Numbered from the stretch's first letter, positions 44,475 through 53,880 are shown. The stretch is DNA of 64,000 bases from JBFGFX01 sp965232455 (GCA_965232455.1 OZ246981.1:3286001-3350000); one strand, 5' to 3'. Program-made: numbers and translations. Notes: a model not told the origin generated them from the letters alone.

Positions 44475-44672
44475 CTAATGCAGTCTCGACCAGCTCAGGA
44501 GCGTAACCGCGCTCTGCTGCAAATCGAAATTACGGGCCAGCACGGCCTCGATGTCCGCGTTGTCCCAATCCTTGTCGATCGGCCGATTGAGCTCGATCAC
44601 ACCGCTGAACTCGTTGCCGCCACGGTAGTTCGCGTCGTTCAGCCTGAACTGGGTGTAGTACTTCGCAGACAT
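44475..44672 (-). CDS. Small protein of unknown function (65 residues)
   Basis: ATG 44672 gives a 65-residue protein, MSAKYYTQFRLNDANYRGG at the start, then FSGVIELNRPI, and a C-terminal AVLARNFDLQQSAVTLLSWSRLH. The compact, hydrophobic/polar pattern and the two terminators following it argue for a real transcribed gene. I know no family for it. The frame extends left to 44720 by codons without support. Confidence 0.55.
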   Translation of the reverse strand: MSAKYYTQFRLNDANYRGGNEFSGVIELNRPIDKDWDNADIEAVLARNFDLQQSAVTLLSWSRLH

Positions 44673-45000
44673 GGCGCAAGAATACGGGCCGCCCCAATTT
44701 CGGTCTGTGAGCCACGCCACAGAATCTCGGCCATGGAACGAAAATGCCCGGAAAAGTGACTAAGGTCACAGTGGCTGCCGTGCAGGGCCGGGGTCGCGGC
44801 AAGCCACGACTTGGAATGGGCGTAAGTGCTTGTCGCGGTTAGCGACTTTTGTAATCGCAGGGTAAAATCGCCGCTTACGTCAAATGCTGCGCCAGAAAGA
44901 GATACACAACACAGATTTGGCCTGGTGTCCCCGTTAACATCGTGGTAATCGCCGGTCGCACGTATAACCGATTGTTTGGTATACAAATTGGAACTACAGA
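44673..45000. other. Intergenic region without a recognisable gene
   Basis: About 330 bp between divergent genes (65-residue protein to the left, OmpA-type to the right). It should hold both promoters. A GGAA ribosome-binding site precedes the OmpA-type ATG. No inverted repeat, known operator or convincing ORF was seen; one open reading frame on the minus strand (44639-44986) lacks protein-like character. Confidence 0.4.
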
Positions 45001-46491
45001 ATGGTCATTAAATCCAGTTTTGTCAGGTTCGTCGTGGTCGCATCATGCGTTTTGGGCGCCAATTTGGCCGTTGCGCAGGACGAATTGCGACAGACCTTTT
45101 TCAAGGACGCCGACGCCGCACTCGCATCCGCCGACGCGGTCGACGCTAAATTACTGGCGCCGAGGAATTACGAACGGGCCGCGAAGGCATACGGGGACGC
45201 CGATAACGGCCTGACTCGCGGACGCAACATCGAATACGTGCGCGACAAAGCGTCCGAAGCGCAGCAATACTTCACCGCTGCGGCCAAAGCCGCGTCGCTC
45301 GCGAAAACCGTATTGGCACAGGTGATGAAAAGCCGCCAGGACGCCGCGAACGCACGCGCTCCCGAACTATCGGCGGACCTTTGGGAGAAAGCGCAGCGGG
45401 AGTTTGGCTCGGCCATCCGATACCTGGAACGCGGCGACCTGAAGCGCGCCAAGCGCCTCGACATCGAGGCAACCAGCTTGTACCGCGACGCCGAACTGGT
45501 TGCCATCAAGGCGCAATACCTGAGCGAAACCCGACGTCTCATCGCAGACGCGGAACGGGCGCGCGTCGATCGTTATGCGCCGATCACGCTGGCCAAGGCA
45601 CAGAGCCTGCTGGCCGAGGCGGAAACCGAACTGAACGAAAATCGTTACGACGCCGACCGGCCGCGCAGTCTAGCCAAGCAGGCGAACTACGAAGCCAAAC
45701 ACGCGATTTATCTGTCGGAAGTCGTCCGCGACGTGCGCGACAAAGATCTGACGGTTGAAGAGCTGGTGCTGCAGTGGGAGGAGCCGCTACGACAGATTGC
45801 CGGCGCCGCCGACGTTCTACCCGAGATGGCCGATGGTCATGAAACCCTGGCGGCGGAACTGGTCACCTTCATCGAAAACGTCCGCAACCGGAATCAAAGC
45901 CTTGAGCAGGAAAAAGAGGACAACCTGACAAGGCTCGCCGACATGGAAGACGAGATCCGCGCACTCGACGAACGGCTGGGCGGCGCAACCGCCGAACGGG
46001 CGGCCCTGGTCCAGCGTCTCGAAGCACAGGCGCGCATCAAAGAACAGTTCGAGCAGGTCGAACGGATGTTCACGCGCGACGAGGCTCGCGTGTTCCGCGA
46101 GGGCAACAACGTGATCCTGCGTTTGGTGGGCTTGGGATTTGACAGCGGCAAATCGAATCTTCGACAGGACAGTTTCGATTTACTGGCAAAGGTGGAAAAA
46201 GCGATCGACGTGTTCCCGCGCAGCGAGCTCATCGTCGAGGGTCATACCGATTCCTACGGCGGCGACGAGTCGAATCAGCGCCTTTCGCAGGACCGGGCCG
46301 AGTCGATTCAGCAGTACATGATCAACGCGATGCGTATACCGAGTTACCGGCTCATCGCCATCGGTTACGGCGAGACCAATCCGGTGGCAAACAATGAAAC
46401 GGAATCCGGTCGCGCCAAGAACAGGCGCATCGACGTCGTGATCAAGCCGAATCTCGACCCCGATCCGCAGCAGTCCAGCGCGAGAAACTAG
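45001..46491 (+). CDS. OmpA-type envelope protein with DUF4398-like helical repeats
   Basis: 496 residues. A signal peptide (FVVVASCVLGANLAVAQ) is followed by a long alpha-helical region rich in Ala/Glu (DUF4398-like, residues about 30-320, including coiled-coil NQSLEQEKEDNLTRLADMEDEIRALDERL). The C-terminal OmpA/MotB peptidoglycan-binding domain runs from about 365: LVGLGFDSGKSNLRQDSFDLL, LIVEGHTDSYGGDESNQRLSQDRAESIQQY, YGETNPVANNETESGRAKNRRID. It would be periplasmic, tying the outer envelope to the cell wall. The stop is inside a CTAG. Followed by a REP-like repeat. Confidence 0.88.
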   Translation: MVIKSSFVRFVVVASCVLGANLAVAQDELRQTFFKDADAALASADAVDAKLLAPRNYERAAKAYGDADNGLTRGRNIEYVRDKASEAQQYFTAAAKAASLAKTVLAQVMKSRQDAANARAPELSADLWEKAQREFGSAIRYLERGDLKRAKRLDIEATSLYRDAELVAIKAQYLSETRRLIADAERARVDRYAPITLAKAQSLLAEAETELNENRYDADRPRSLAKQANYEAKHAIYLSEVVRDVRDKDLTVEELVLQWEEPLRQIAGAADVLPEMADGHETLAAELVTFIENVRNRNQSLEQEKEDNLTRLADMEDEIRALDERLGGATAERAALVQRLEAQARIKEQFEQVERMFTRDEARVFREGNNVILRLVGLGFDSGKSNLRQDSFDLLAKVEKAIDVFPRSELIVEGHTDSYGGDESNQRLSQDRAESIQQYMINAMRIPSYRLIAIGYGETNPVANNETESGRAKNRRIDVVIKPNLDPDPQQSSARN

Positions 46492-46525
46492 AGCCGGTCT
46501 CGGAAAACCTCGCAGTCGTTACGCA

Positions 46526-46594
46526 GGTCGCTCGTCAGGACAGGCTCCCACAAAGCTCAACTAAAGCTGTAGGAGCCTGTCCCGACGGGCGACC
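46526..46594. repeat. REP-like inverted pair, copy 2
   Basis: GGTCGCTCGTCAGGACAGGC (46526 onward, 23 bp) and its near-complement (46572-46594, two mismatches), separated by 23 bp, between the convergent OmpA-type and lipase-like genes. It shares the core with copies at 9265 and 48793. Confidence 0.6.
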
Positions 46595-46615
46595 GGGACC
46601 GTTCCGATCTCTTTC

Positions 46616-47521
46616 TCACCCGCGTTGCGCGCACCACCAATCGCGGACCAGTCGGGCGGTTGCCTCGTTGATGAGGTAACCGTATTCGGCGTGCACGTTT
46701 AGCGCGCCTCCCGAGCGAAAGAAGTTGAAAACCTCGTAGTCGGTAATTTCGTCAACCAAACCCAAGCTCAACATGCCGCCGAAGTCGTTGCCGAAGCTTC
46801 GCTCGAGCGACGTCATATCGCCGAACGCGGAGACGTTGGCCCAGCGGCGGACGTTGTCGGGAAAACGCCGCGCGCCCGATTCTTCCCGGCCGAGCAGGTG
46901 GTTCTGAATGTACTTCTGCCCAAGCGGGCTCCCCATCGTGAGCCACAGATCGATCGAAATGTCTCGATCTTCGCGGCGGGACATCTGCCACAAAGCGTCG
47001 AAGGAGATGACGGAACCCATGCTGTGCGCGATCAGCAGGATCGGCCGCCGCGCGGCGGCCGCCGCTTCCACCGGCACTTTCAACAGGCGGCGAACGTTCT
47101 GCGCAATGTCGTTGTTGTTGCGCGTATAGCGCCACAGATCCCGCAAATGCACTTCGAGTTTTTCGTTCGCGAGCTTCGGGATCAGAAACGGGAACAGATC
47201 GCCGGTTTTGTAAATCGCAACCGCGATGCGACGTTTCCAGGAGACGGCTTCGGCGATGTCCCGCTCCGACGCACGCGGCTGCTGCAGCAAACGTTCGATG
47301 TCGGCCATGTCGAGCGCGATGTCGCGGTGTTCACCATAGAAGTCGTACGTCCAACTGACGATATCGAAAGAGCGTTCATGCAATTCGACGTCCGCCGCCA
47401 CGTCGGCATCGAGCCGTCGGATGCCCTCGAGCAAGCAGCGCAGAAGCTGCTCGCGATGCGCCACCGGCTCGGGCTTCGGCAAAAGGCCCGGGATATAAAT
47501 GATGAGCGGATCTCGGTTCAC
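46616..47521 (-). CDS. Lipase-like alpha/beta hydrolase
   Basis: 301 residues. The nucleophile elbow is LLIAHSMGSVISFDALW (Ser near 171) and the oxyanion region is IIYIPGLLPKPEPV at the N terminus. Its His and acid are less clear (late DEITDYEVFNFF, then NVHAEYGYLI which may hold the His). No signal peptide is evident, so likely cytoplasmic or membrane-peripheral. Substrate unknown; resembles phospholipase-/DUF-type hydrolases of other proteobacteria. Next to the HAD gene on the same strand (14-bp gap). Confidence 0.7.
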   Translation of the reverse strand: MNRDPLIIYIPGLLPKPEPVAHREQLLRCLLEGIRRLDADVAADVELHERSFDIVSWTYDFYGEHRDIALDMADIERLLQQPRASERDIAEAVSWKRRIAVAIYKTGDLFPFLIPKLANEKLEVHLRDLWRYTRNNNDIAQNVRRLLKVPVEAAAAARRPILLIAHSMGSVISFDALWQMSRREDRDISIDLWLTMGSPLGQKYIQNHLLGREESGARRFPDNVRRWANVSAFGDMTSLERSFGNDFGGMLSLGLVDEITDYEVFNFFRSGGALNVHAEYGYLINEATARLVRDWWCAQRG

Positions 47522-47535
47522 GGCGGCGATGAAGC

Positions 47536-48288
47536 TTACGGGCGTCGATGCATCGCGTCGGAGAGTAGCTTATGGATTTCCGTGACCGTACTGACGGTCG
47601 CATTCGGCGGTGAAAGATGTTCCGGCCACTCCGCGTCGGCTCGATTCATCCATGCCGTTTTCAGACCGGCCGCGGATGCCCCCACGACGTCGATTTCCGG
47701 ATGATCGCCAACGTGCAGCGCCTCCTCGAACGCAACGCCCGCGCGTTTTACCGCTTCGGCGAATATTGCCCGTGCCGGCTTGGCGACGCCGGTATCCGCA
47801 GCGGTGACGACGTCATCGAACAGATGACGTATGCCAATCGTTTCGAGGTTTGCGTTGCCGTTCGTCACCGCAATCACCTTGTATCGTTCCGCCAGCATCG
47901 ACAGGGCGGGCTCGACGTCCGGAAATAGCTCCACCCGGTTTCGGGCGGCGTCGAAAACGGCAAAGGCGTCTTCGACCAGATCGTCGCTGTATCCGGAACC
48001 GGCAGCCATGTCTGCCAGCACCTTCTTGCGCAGAAACCGGAAATCGTGGTTCCGATCCTGGTACGCCTCAAAGACCTGGTTTCGCAACTCGATCATAGAC
48101 TCGGGCGTATAGCGCTCGACGATGGCCGGATAGTGCTCGCCGAGCCAGTCCCAGAGTTCGGACTCGGCCCTGCGGATAACCGGCCCAACCTCCCACAGGG
48201 TATCGTCCAGATCGAGTGTGATTGCGCGGATTTGATGCAAAATCGACGTTCCGTAATTCAGGGCTAACAGGCCCTTGGGGGGGCACAT
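47536..48288 (-). CDS. HAD-superfamily phosphatase, YigB-like
   Basis: 250 residues. Motif I IRAITLDLDDTLWEVGPVI, motif II IAVTNGNANL, motif III Lys in TGVAKPARAIF, motif IV LHVGDHPEIDVVGASAAGLKTAWMN. This pattern matches YigB-type HADs, which in E. coli act on FMN (riboflavin synthesis). The first 17 residues before LHQIRAI may be extra. It is cotranscribed with the lipase-like gene. Confidence 0.82.
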   Translation of the reverse strand: MCPPKGLLALNYGTSILHQIRAITLDLDDTLWEVGPVIRRAESELWDWLGEHYPAIVERYTPESMIELRNQVFEAYQDRNHDFRFLRKKVLADMAAGSGYSDDLVEDAFAVFDAARNRVELFPDVEPALSMLAERYKVIAVTNGNANLETIGIRHLFDDVVTAADTGVAKPARAIFAEAVKRAGVAFEEALHVGDHPEIDVVGASAAGLKTAWMNRADAEWPEHLSPPNATVSTVTEIHKLLSDAMHRRP

Positions 48289-48366
48289 TGTCGTCTTATA
48301 CTATGGCGAGATTCAACTCAGCCCATCGTCGACGGGGGTCGACACCGATCGGAGCGGACAAACACA

Positions 48367-48786
48367 ATGAAATATCTACACACCATGGTGCGAGTTACGG
48401 ACATCGACGCATCACTCAACTTCTACTGCAGTTTGCTGGGTCTTCGGGAAATCCGCCGCCGGGACAACGAACAGGGCCGTTTCACGCTGGTCTTTCTGGC
48501 GGCGCCCGGCGATGAAGACGCGCAGGTCGAGCTGACGTACAACTGGGATCCGGAGGAATACGGCGAGGGCCGCAATTTCGGTCACCTGGCCTACCTCGTG
48601 GACGACATCTACGCGGTCTGTCAGCGCTTGATGGACGGCGGCGTGACGATCAATCGCCCGCCGCGTGACGGCCATATGGCATTTGTGAGGTCGCCGGACA
48701 ACATCTCCATCGAGCTTCTGCAGCGCGGTGATGCGCTGCCGCCGGCGGAACCCTGGGCGTCGATGGCAAACAGCGGGCAGTGGTAA
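48367..48786 (+). CDS. gloA: Lactoylglutathione lyase (glyoxalase I)
   Basis: 139-residue VOC enzyme that isomerises the hemithioacetal of methylglyoxal and glutathione to S-lactoylglutathione. Metal ligands are visible: YLHTMVRV (His5), AQVELTYNWD (Glu), NFGHLAY (His74), and NISIELLQ (Glu). FYCSLLGL and NIEL-type patterns fit the Ni/Zn class. Start ATG 48367 with GGAG upstream. Followed by a REP palindrome, then the convergent batD end. Confidence 0.92.
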   Translation: MKYLHTMVRVTDIDASLNFYCSLLGLREIRRRDNEQGRFTLVFLAAPGDEDAQVELTYNWDPEEYGEGRNFGHLAYLVDDIYAVCQRLMDGGVTINRPPRDGHMAFVRSPDNISIELLQRGDALPPAEPWASMANSGQW

Positions 48787-48792
48787 ACGCCG

Positions 48793-48820
48793 GTAGGAGC
48801 CCGTCAGGACGGGCTCCTGG
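48793..48820. repeat. REP-like palindrome, copy 3
   Basis: GTAGGAGCCCGTCAGGACGG then GCTCCTGG: a perfect 10-bp stem GGAGCCCGTC / GACGGGCTCC (48796-48805 and 48808-48817) with a 2-nt loop, between gloA and the batD stop. Confidence 0.6.
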
Positions 48821-48838
48821 CGGGAGAGCCGCGGTGGC

Positions 48839-50551
48839 CTACGCGGGCCGGCTGGGCATCAGGGGCGGCAGCGCGTCGACAATGGACGGTTCCTGCACCT
48901 CCGCACGCACCGCGATCGTCCGCAGCGCTTTTGCAAGGGCCTCTCCGTTCCACCCCGCGTCCGCCGAGGGACCGTAGGTTTCCCGGCAAAGGCGCCGCAG
49001 CTCCGTGGCGGCGGGCTCGGTCACCCGCTCCGCTAAATCGCCGATGCTGCGCGGTGGATTTGCGGGCCATTCCAGGCGGCCCCAGTTCAGCAGCGCGGCC
49101 TTGACCGACGCGCTTCTGTTGTCCATCGCGGCTTTACGCGCCTCGCGCAACAACCGCGACTGCTGCTTGTGAATCGGCGGTTCGTCGGCAACGCGCATCC
49201 GCGGTTTTTTCGGCCGGCCGGACCACCACCAGGCAACCAGTGTCAACGCCCAGACGCCCGCGAGAACCTCGGCGACGTGCCGCCAGAAATCGCTGTGCAC
49301 GACCACGGTAGCCCCGTCGTCGTTCGCGGCTGCGGCAGCGGCGTCCGGAACGACCTGCGGCAAAAGGGCGTCGGCGGACGGCAGGATCTCTATTGACCGG
49401 CCCGGCAGGCGGGCAATCTTCCACGCACCCTCGCCAATGTCCCACCACGGCAGCTCCAGGTCGGCCATGGTGACGCTGCCGGCTCGCACGCCGATCATGG
49501 CGTATTGGTCCGTCCGAGACGCCAGTATGCCGGCCGGTTCGGCGCTGACACGCAGCTCGGGCTTGTCCGGGTAGACCTTCACGCTGTCGGACACCTTCTG
49601 CTCTATCACCGGGATCTGTGTCGACAACTGCCCGAGCGCACTGATCGTGACACGGCGCGTGATCGGCTCGCCTGCGGGAAGGCTGTCCGGCTCGCGCGAC
49701 CACTCCTCGCCGAGGGTGACGGATTTTGCCGGCAGCCAGGCCGCGTCCTCGTGACCGGCAGGCGGCGGCGGAATGGGCTTTACGTTGATGACGATGGGCT
49801 CGGATTGAAAAACCTTGCGACCGGAAATGCGCCCGTTGCGCAAAACCCGGGCCTCGAACCGCGCCGGCGAAATCCGGACCTCACCGCTTTCCTGCGGAAA
49901 CAGCGCATAGATGCGTTCGACCACGTTGTAACTTTTGCCGTTCAGGATCGATTCGTAGCTGCGTTCCTCGCCAGCAACTTCCACCAGTGCATCGACACCG
50001 CTGATCTCCGGTTCCGACAGGCGCGGCTGACGGGTCGCGACGGCACGATAGACTTTTACCGTGTAGAGGATCTGCGCCTGCACGTAGCCTTCCTCGAAAT
50101 CGGCTTCGGTCACGACAAAAATGTCGGCTTCCCCGGGGGCGGCGTTCGACGGCGGTGACACCATAATCGGCACCGCTTCGCTTTGTTCGTTGCCGATGAC
50201 GACCGGCGGGATGAGCAAATCGCCGGCGCGTTTCGCCATCAGCACGTAGGACCAGGTGCGACTGCGGGTGATCTGACCGTTGACGATCGTCGTGTTACTC
50301 AGCTGGCTTCGCGATCCCACGTAAAAATCTTCCTCCAGCGCGCTCGCATTGGGCTCGACGTCGATCGCCGTATCCACGGTGACCTTGAGGGTAAACGACT
50401 CGTTCAGGTCGATTCGTCCCCGGTCGACGCTGGCGATGACCGCGGCGTCGGCCGCTGCGAACGGCACGCCAAGGACAATCACCGCCAGCAGGAATCGCAG
50501 TCGTCCGACGCCGTGCCCCAGTCTTCGTGCCATCCTTCCTACCGCTACCAT
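48839..50551 (-). CDS. batD: BatD family protein
   Basis: 570 residues, last gene of the Bat operon. A signal peptide (FLLAVIVLGVPFAAADAA) leads to a periplasmic beta-rich portion with BatD traits (SVDRGRIDLNESFTLKVTVD, RRSWSYVL-like, IPPVVIGNEQSE), then a transmembrane helix (VLAGVWALTLVAWWWSG) near 435 and a cytoplasmic tail. It likely holds the Bat complex in the inner membrane. Overlaps batB/TPR by 7 bp. Confidence 0.88.
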   Translation of the reverse strand: MVAVGRMARRLGHGVGRLRFLLAVIVLGVPFAAADAAVIASVDRGRIDLNESFTLKVTVDTAIDVEPNASALEEDFYVGSRSQLSNTTIVNGQITRSRTWSYVLMAKRAGDLLIPPVVIGNEQSEAVPIMVSPPSNAAPGEADIFVVTEADFEEGYVQAQILYTVKVYRAVATRQPRLSEPEISGVDALVEVAGEERSYESILNGKSYNVVERIYALFPQESGEVRISPARFEARVLRNGRISGRKVFQSEPIVINVKPIPPPPAGHEDAAWLPAKSVTLGEEWSREPDSLPAGEPITRRVTISALGQLSTQIPVIEQKVSDSVKVYPDKPELRVSAEPAGILASRTDQYAMIGVRAGSVTMADLELPWWDIGEGAWKIARLPGRSIEILPSADALLPQVVPDAAAAAANDDGATVVVHSDFWRHVAEVLAGVWALTLVAWWWSGRPKKPRMRVADEPPIHKQQSRLLREARKAAMDNRSASVKAALLNWGRLEWPANPPRSIGDLAERVTEPAATELRRLCRETYGPSADAGWNGEALAKALRTIAVRAEVQEPSIVDALPPLMPSRPA

Positions 50552-52350
50552 GGTTGAACCTCGTCATCGGGCCAGAGATTGTTGCCGTCCTGATCGCGGC
50601 CCTGTCGTTGATACTGATACCTGAACTTGCGCCGCAGAAGACCGCCCGGATCGTCGGGAATCCGACGCAGCCACTGCTCCATGGCCTGCTGCTGCTCCTG
50701 CTCGCGTCGCTGCGCCTCGGCCTGCGCCTGGCTGAGCTCCTGATCGGCTTCGGTCTGCTGCTGTTCCGCCTCCTGCGCGGCGCGTTCGAGTTCGCGTTCG
50801 AGCGCCTCGAGATCTTCGTCACTCATTTCCTGTTCACGCGCCGAGGATTCGCTTTCGGGAGATTCGTTACCGGGGTCGCCGCTAGCGCCCTCCTGACTGG
50901 CGTCGTCCGACTCGCTGTCACCCTCGGACTGTTGCGCACCGCCGCCCTCTTCGGACGACTGCTGTTCGTCACCCTGCTCCCCGCTTTGCGAGTCCTGCTG
51001 CTCCATCAGCTCTTTGATCAGGTCGCGATTGTAGGCCGCGTCCTCGGCGGCCGGGTCGATCTCCAGCGCGCGCTCATACGCGGCGACCGCCGACTCGAAC
51101 TCACCCATGCGCGCAAGCGCATTGCCGAAATTGTACAAATTGTCCGCGTCTTCATGCTCCGCGAATCCCGCCGCGCTGTCGGGATAGTCGCCGGAACGGT
51201 AGCGGGCGACCGCTTTCCACAGCGGGTCCTCGAACAGGCTGGCCGCATCGGCCGCGTTGCCGTCGTTCAGCTGTTCGCGGCCCTGCTGATCTTTTGTTTG
51301 CCAGAGGTCGTCCCAACCGAAGGCGTATGCCGGCTCGGACACCGGCAATACGAAAACAAACAGCATCAACACCCAGCCGCGGCGGAACGCGAGCGAGGCC
51401 AGCGGCACGAGCAGCAACAACAACCACGGTCCTTCCTCCTGCCATTGATCGGTCGCGAGCGACTGGTCGCTGGCCGCACCGGAGCCCACCTCACCGGACA
51501 ACAGCAAATCGATGTCCCGATCGTCGGCGGACAGCGTCGCGTAACGCCCGCCGCCGGCGGCGGCCAACTCCCTCAGACCGTCCGACTCGAGCCTGGGGAT
51601 CACGATCTTTCCGCTGCGGTCGGTGACAAATCCGCCCCCCGCGCGGGGAATCGGCGCACCGTCCAGCGTGCCGACACCCAACACCGACAGCGTATATCCG
51701 GCGCCGCGCAGCTCTTCGGCCGCGTCGATAGCCTGCGGTGACGCCCCGCCATCGGTAATCAGCACGACCTCGCCGAACAGCACGCCCGCCTGCTCGAGAA
51801 GCTGCCGACCTTTGCTGATGGCGGCCAATGGATAGCTGCCGCGGCTCGGCATGATGTCCGTTGCCAGGCTGTTCACCAACGCCGCCACGGTATCCGCATC
51901 GGTCGTTAGAGGCGTCACGGTAAACGCATTCGCCGAATAGACGATGAGCGCCGTCTGACCGCTGCTCCTTGCTTCCAGAATGTCCAGGATTTTGAGTTTC
52001 GCACGCAGCAGACGGCTGGGGCTCAAGTCCTGCGCATCCATCGATCGCGACATGTCGAGCGCCACGACAATGGCCTGTTCGGAACGAAAGACGGGCTGTT
52101 CGACCCGGTTCCAACTCGGCCCGGCGAGCGCCAGGGTCGCGAGCACGCCCCCGAGCGCCACGAGCCACCAGCGGCGACTCATGCCTTTCATTTGCCGACG
52201 CGACAGGACAAACGGAATCAGCGCCGGATCGACGATGCGTTGCCAGCTGCCGGGCGCGAGCTGGCGGCGCGCCAGCGCAACCGTCAGCAGGACGACCGCG
52301 GGCAAGGCCCACAGCCAGTCCGGACGCAGGAAATGAAACTCAGCCGGCAT
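50545..52350 (-). CDS. BatB-type von Willebrand A protein fused to a TPR region (BatB/BatC)
   Basis: 601 residues. Two N-terminal membrane helices (LWALPAVVLLTVALA, WWLVALGGVLATLALAG), then a VWA domain with MIDAS VVALDMSRSMDAQD, LIVYSANAFTVTPLT, and LITDGGAS; a third helix follows near residue 315. After it is a TPR stretch (LYNFGNALARMGEFESAVAAYERALEIDP near 390-440), then a Gln/Glu/Ser-rich low-complexity tail (SGEQGDEQQSSEEGG). In Leptospira-type operons the VWA (BatB) and TPR (BatC) proteins are separate genes. Confidence 0.86.
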   Translation of the reverse strand: MPAEFHFLRPDWLWALPAVVLLTVALARRQLAPGSWQRIVDPALIPFVLSRRQMKGMSRRWWLVALGGVLATLALAGPSWNRVEQPVFRSEQAIVVALDMSRSMDAQDLSPSRLLRAKLKILDILEARSSGQTALIVYSANAFTVTPLTTDADTVAALVNSLATDIMPSRGSYPLAAISKGRQLLEQAGVLFGEVVLITDGGASPQAIDAAEELRGAGYTLSVLGVGTLDGAPIPRAGGGFVTDRSGKIVIPRLESDGLRELAAAGGGRYATLSADDRDIDLLLSGEVGSGAASDQSLATDQWQEEGPWLLLLLVPLASLAFRRGWVLMLFVFVLPVSEPAYAFGWDDLWQTKDQQGREQLNDGNAADAASLFEDPLWKAVARYRSGDYPDSAAGFAEHEDADNLYNFGNALARMGEFESAVAAYERALEIDPAAEDAAYNRDLIKELMEQQDSQSGEQGDEQQSSEEGGGAQQSEGDSESDDASQEGASGDPGNESPESESSAREQEMSDEDLEALERELERAAQEAEQQQTEADQELSQAQAEAQRREQEQQQAMEQWLRRIPDDPGGLLRRKFRYQYQRQGRDQDGNNLWPDDEVQPW

Positions 52351-53386
52351 TGGCCCGATCCGACCGCAACGCGGCCCAGCGTCTGGACACTTCCAGGCCG
52401 GCGAGCCCGTTGATGATCGCCATCAGCAGGACCAGCGCAAACGCGCCGCCGAGCGGCCAGTAGTACAGCGACTTCACGGGCCGGAAACCGGCCTCGGGCT
52501 CTGCGACCGGCTCCATCTCATCCAGTAAACGGTAGATGTCCTGCAAGGTTGCGGTGTCCTTGGCGCGGAAATAACGACCACCGGTCATTTCGGCAATCGA
52601 CGTGAGCGTCTCTTCGTCCAGATCGGCGGACGGATTGACGCGCCGCATGCCGCCCGTGATCGACGACACGACCATCTGCTCGGCGCCGATGCCGATGGTG
52701 TATATGCGCAGACCGATCTGTTCGGCCAGTTCGGCGGCCTTCAGGGGATCAATCTCACCCGCGGTATTCGCGCCGTCCGTCAGCAAAACCAAAATCTGCT
52801 CGGCGCCTTCGGCGCCCTGATCGTGGATGCGCTTGACGGCGAGCGTGATGGCATCGCCGATCGCGGTCTTCTCGCCGGCGAGGCCGATAAACGCCTCCAG
52901 CAGCAGGGTCCGCACCGTTTCCCGGTCGAGCGTCAACGGGACCTGCAGGTAAGCGCGTTCACCGAACAAAATAAGGCCAATGCGATCACCTTCGCGCCGA
53001 CCGATGAAATCGCTCGCGACCGCTTTGGTTGCGGTCAGCCGGTCGACCCGGCGCCCGGCAAGCTCGAAGTCCTTGGCGTCCATACTGCCCGACAGATCTA
53101 CCGCCAACATCAGGTTTCGACCCGACACGGGTACGTCGAGTTCGTCGCCGATGAACTCCGGCCTCGCGCTCGCAATCACCAGCAGCACCCAGGCGACCAC
53201 CGACAGCCAGAATCGCCAGTTGAGCAGCTGTTCCACCTGGGAACGGTCCGATAACACGGAAAAACCGCGAAAACTCGGGACCTTGAGGCCAGCGTCCTGC
53301 GCCGCCGAAACCGCCGGCAGCAGTCGCCGCACGAGAATCGGCAGCGGCAGCGCGGCAAACATCCACGGCCAGGCAAACGACCACAT
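52340..53386 (-). CDS. batA: BatA-type von Willebrand A protein
   Basis: 348 residues. N-terminal membrane segments flank the VWA domain: MIDAS LMLAVDLSGSMDAKDFELAG near residue 90, RIGLILFGERAYLQVPLT, and ILVLLTDGANTAGEIDP. A last transmembrane helix (YYWPLGGAFALVLLMAIINGL) ends the protein. It starts where DUF4381 stops (TGATG overlap) and overlaps batB by 11 bp, so translation is coupled. Confidence 0.9.
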   Translation of the reverse strand: MWSFAWPWMFAALPLPILVRRLLPAVSAAQDAGLKVPSFRGFSVLSDRSQVEQLLNWRFWLSVVAWVLLVIASARPEFIGDELDVPVSGRNLMLAVDLSGSMDAKDFELAGRRVDRLTATKAVASDFIGRREGDRIGLILFGERAYLQVPLTLDRETVRTLLLEAFIGLAGEKTAIGDAITLAVKRIHDQGAEGAEQILVLLTDGANTAGEIDPLKAAELAEQIGLRIYTIGIGAEQMVVSSITGGMRRVNPSADLDEETLTSIAEMTGGRYFRAKDTATLQDIYRLLDEMEPVAEPEAGFRPVKSLYYWPLGGAFALVLLMAIINGLAGLEVSRRWAALRSDRANAG

Positions 53387-53880
53387 CAGAGAACAGCCTC
53401 CGGCAGCGGCGTTTGCAGCCGCCGCTTGACGGCGTCGATCAACGCATCCACGTCAACGTCTCCGGCGACGGTTTCGAGATTCCGATACGGCAGCGAATGG
53501 ATGCACCGACCGGGTCCGTCGGCAAAAAGCGGCGGGTCCAGTCCTCGATCCAACCATTGCAACCACGATTCGCCGGTCAGGCCGGCCACCTCGGTGCGCG
53601 GTGCGTAAGCGAGCACAGCGCGACGCAGCAGCTCCGAGAGCTGCCTGGCGAGCGTCGCCAGATTGTTGTCGTGGGCAAACTCCCGCGCAATCAGGTCAAG
53701 CTGCCTGAGCGCCGCGCGGCGCGCCCGATTGGCCCGCCAGTTGAGGAACGCCCGGTACAAGAGCCAGCAGGCGCCGGCCGCCGCGGCGGCCGCGAGGAAC
53801 CACCAGCCGGGCGCCAGCGGCCACCAGCCGATATCGGCGGGCAGATGCAGGTCGCGTAGCGGTATCTGTTCGGGATCCAT
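53386..53880 (-). CDS. DUF4381 protein of the Bat operon
   Basis: 164 residues from ATG 53880, which overlaps the DUF58 stop (TAATG). LPADIGWWPLAPGWWFLAAAAAAGACWLLY is the single helix, preceded by the DUF4381 opening IPLRDLHLP. The cytoplasmic part (RQLSELLRRAVLAYAPRTEVAGLTGESWLQWLDR) matches the family. Longer reading of this frame to 54315 overlaps DUF58 and is spurious. Confidence 0.85.
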   Translation of the reverse strand: MDPEQIPLRDLHLPADIGWWPLAPGWWFLAAAAAAGACWLLYRAFLNWRANRARRAALRQLDLIAREFAHDNNLATLARQLSELLRRAVLAYAPRTEVAGLTGESWLQWLDRGLDPPLFADGPGRCIHSLPYRNLETVAGDVDVDALIDAVKRRLQTPLPEAVL

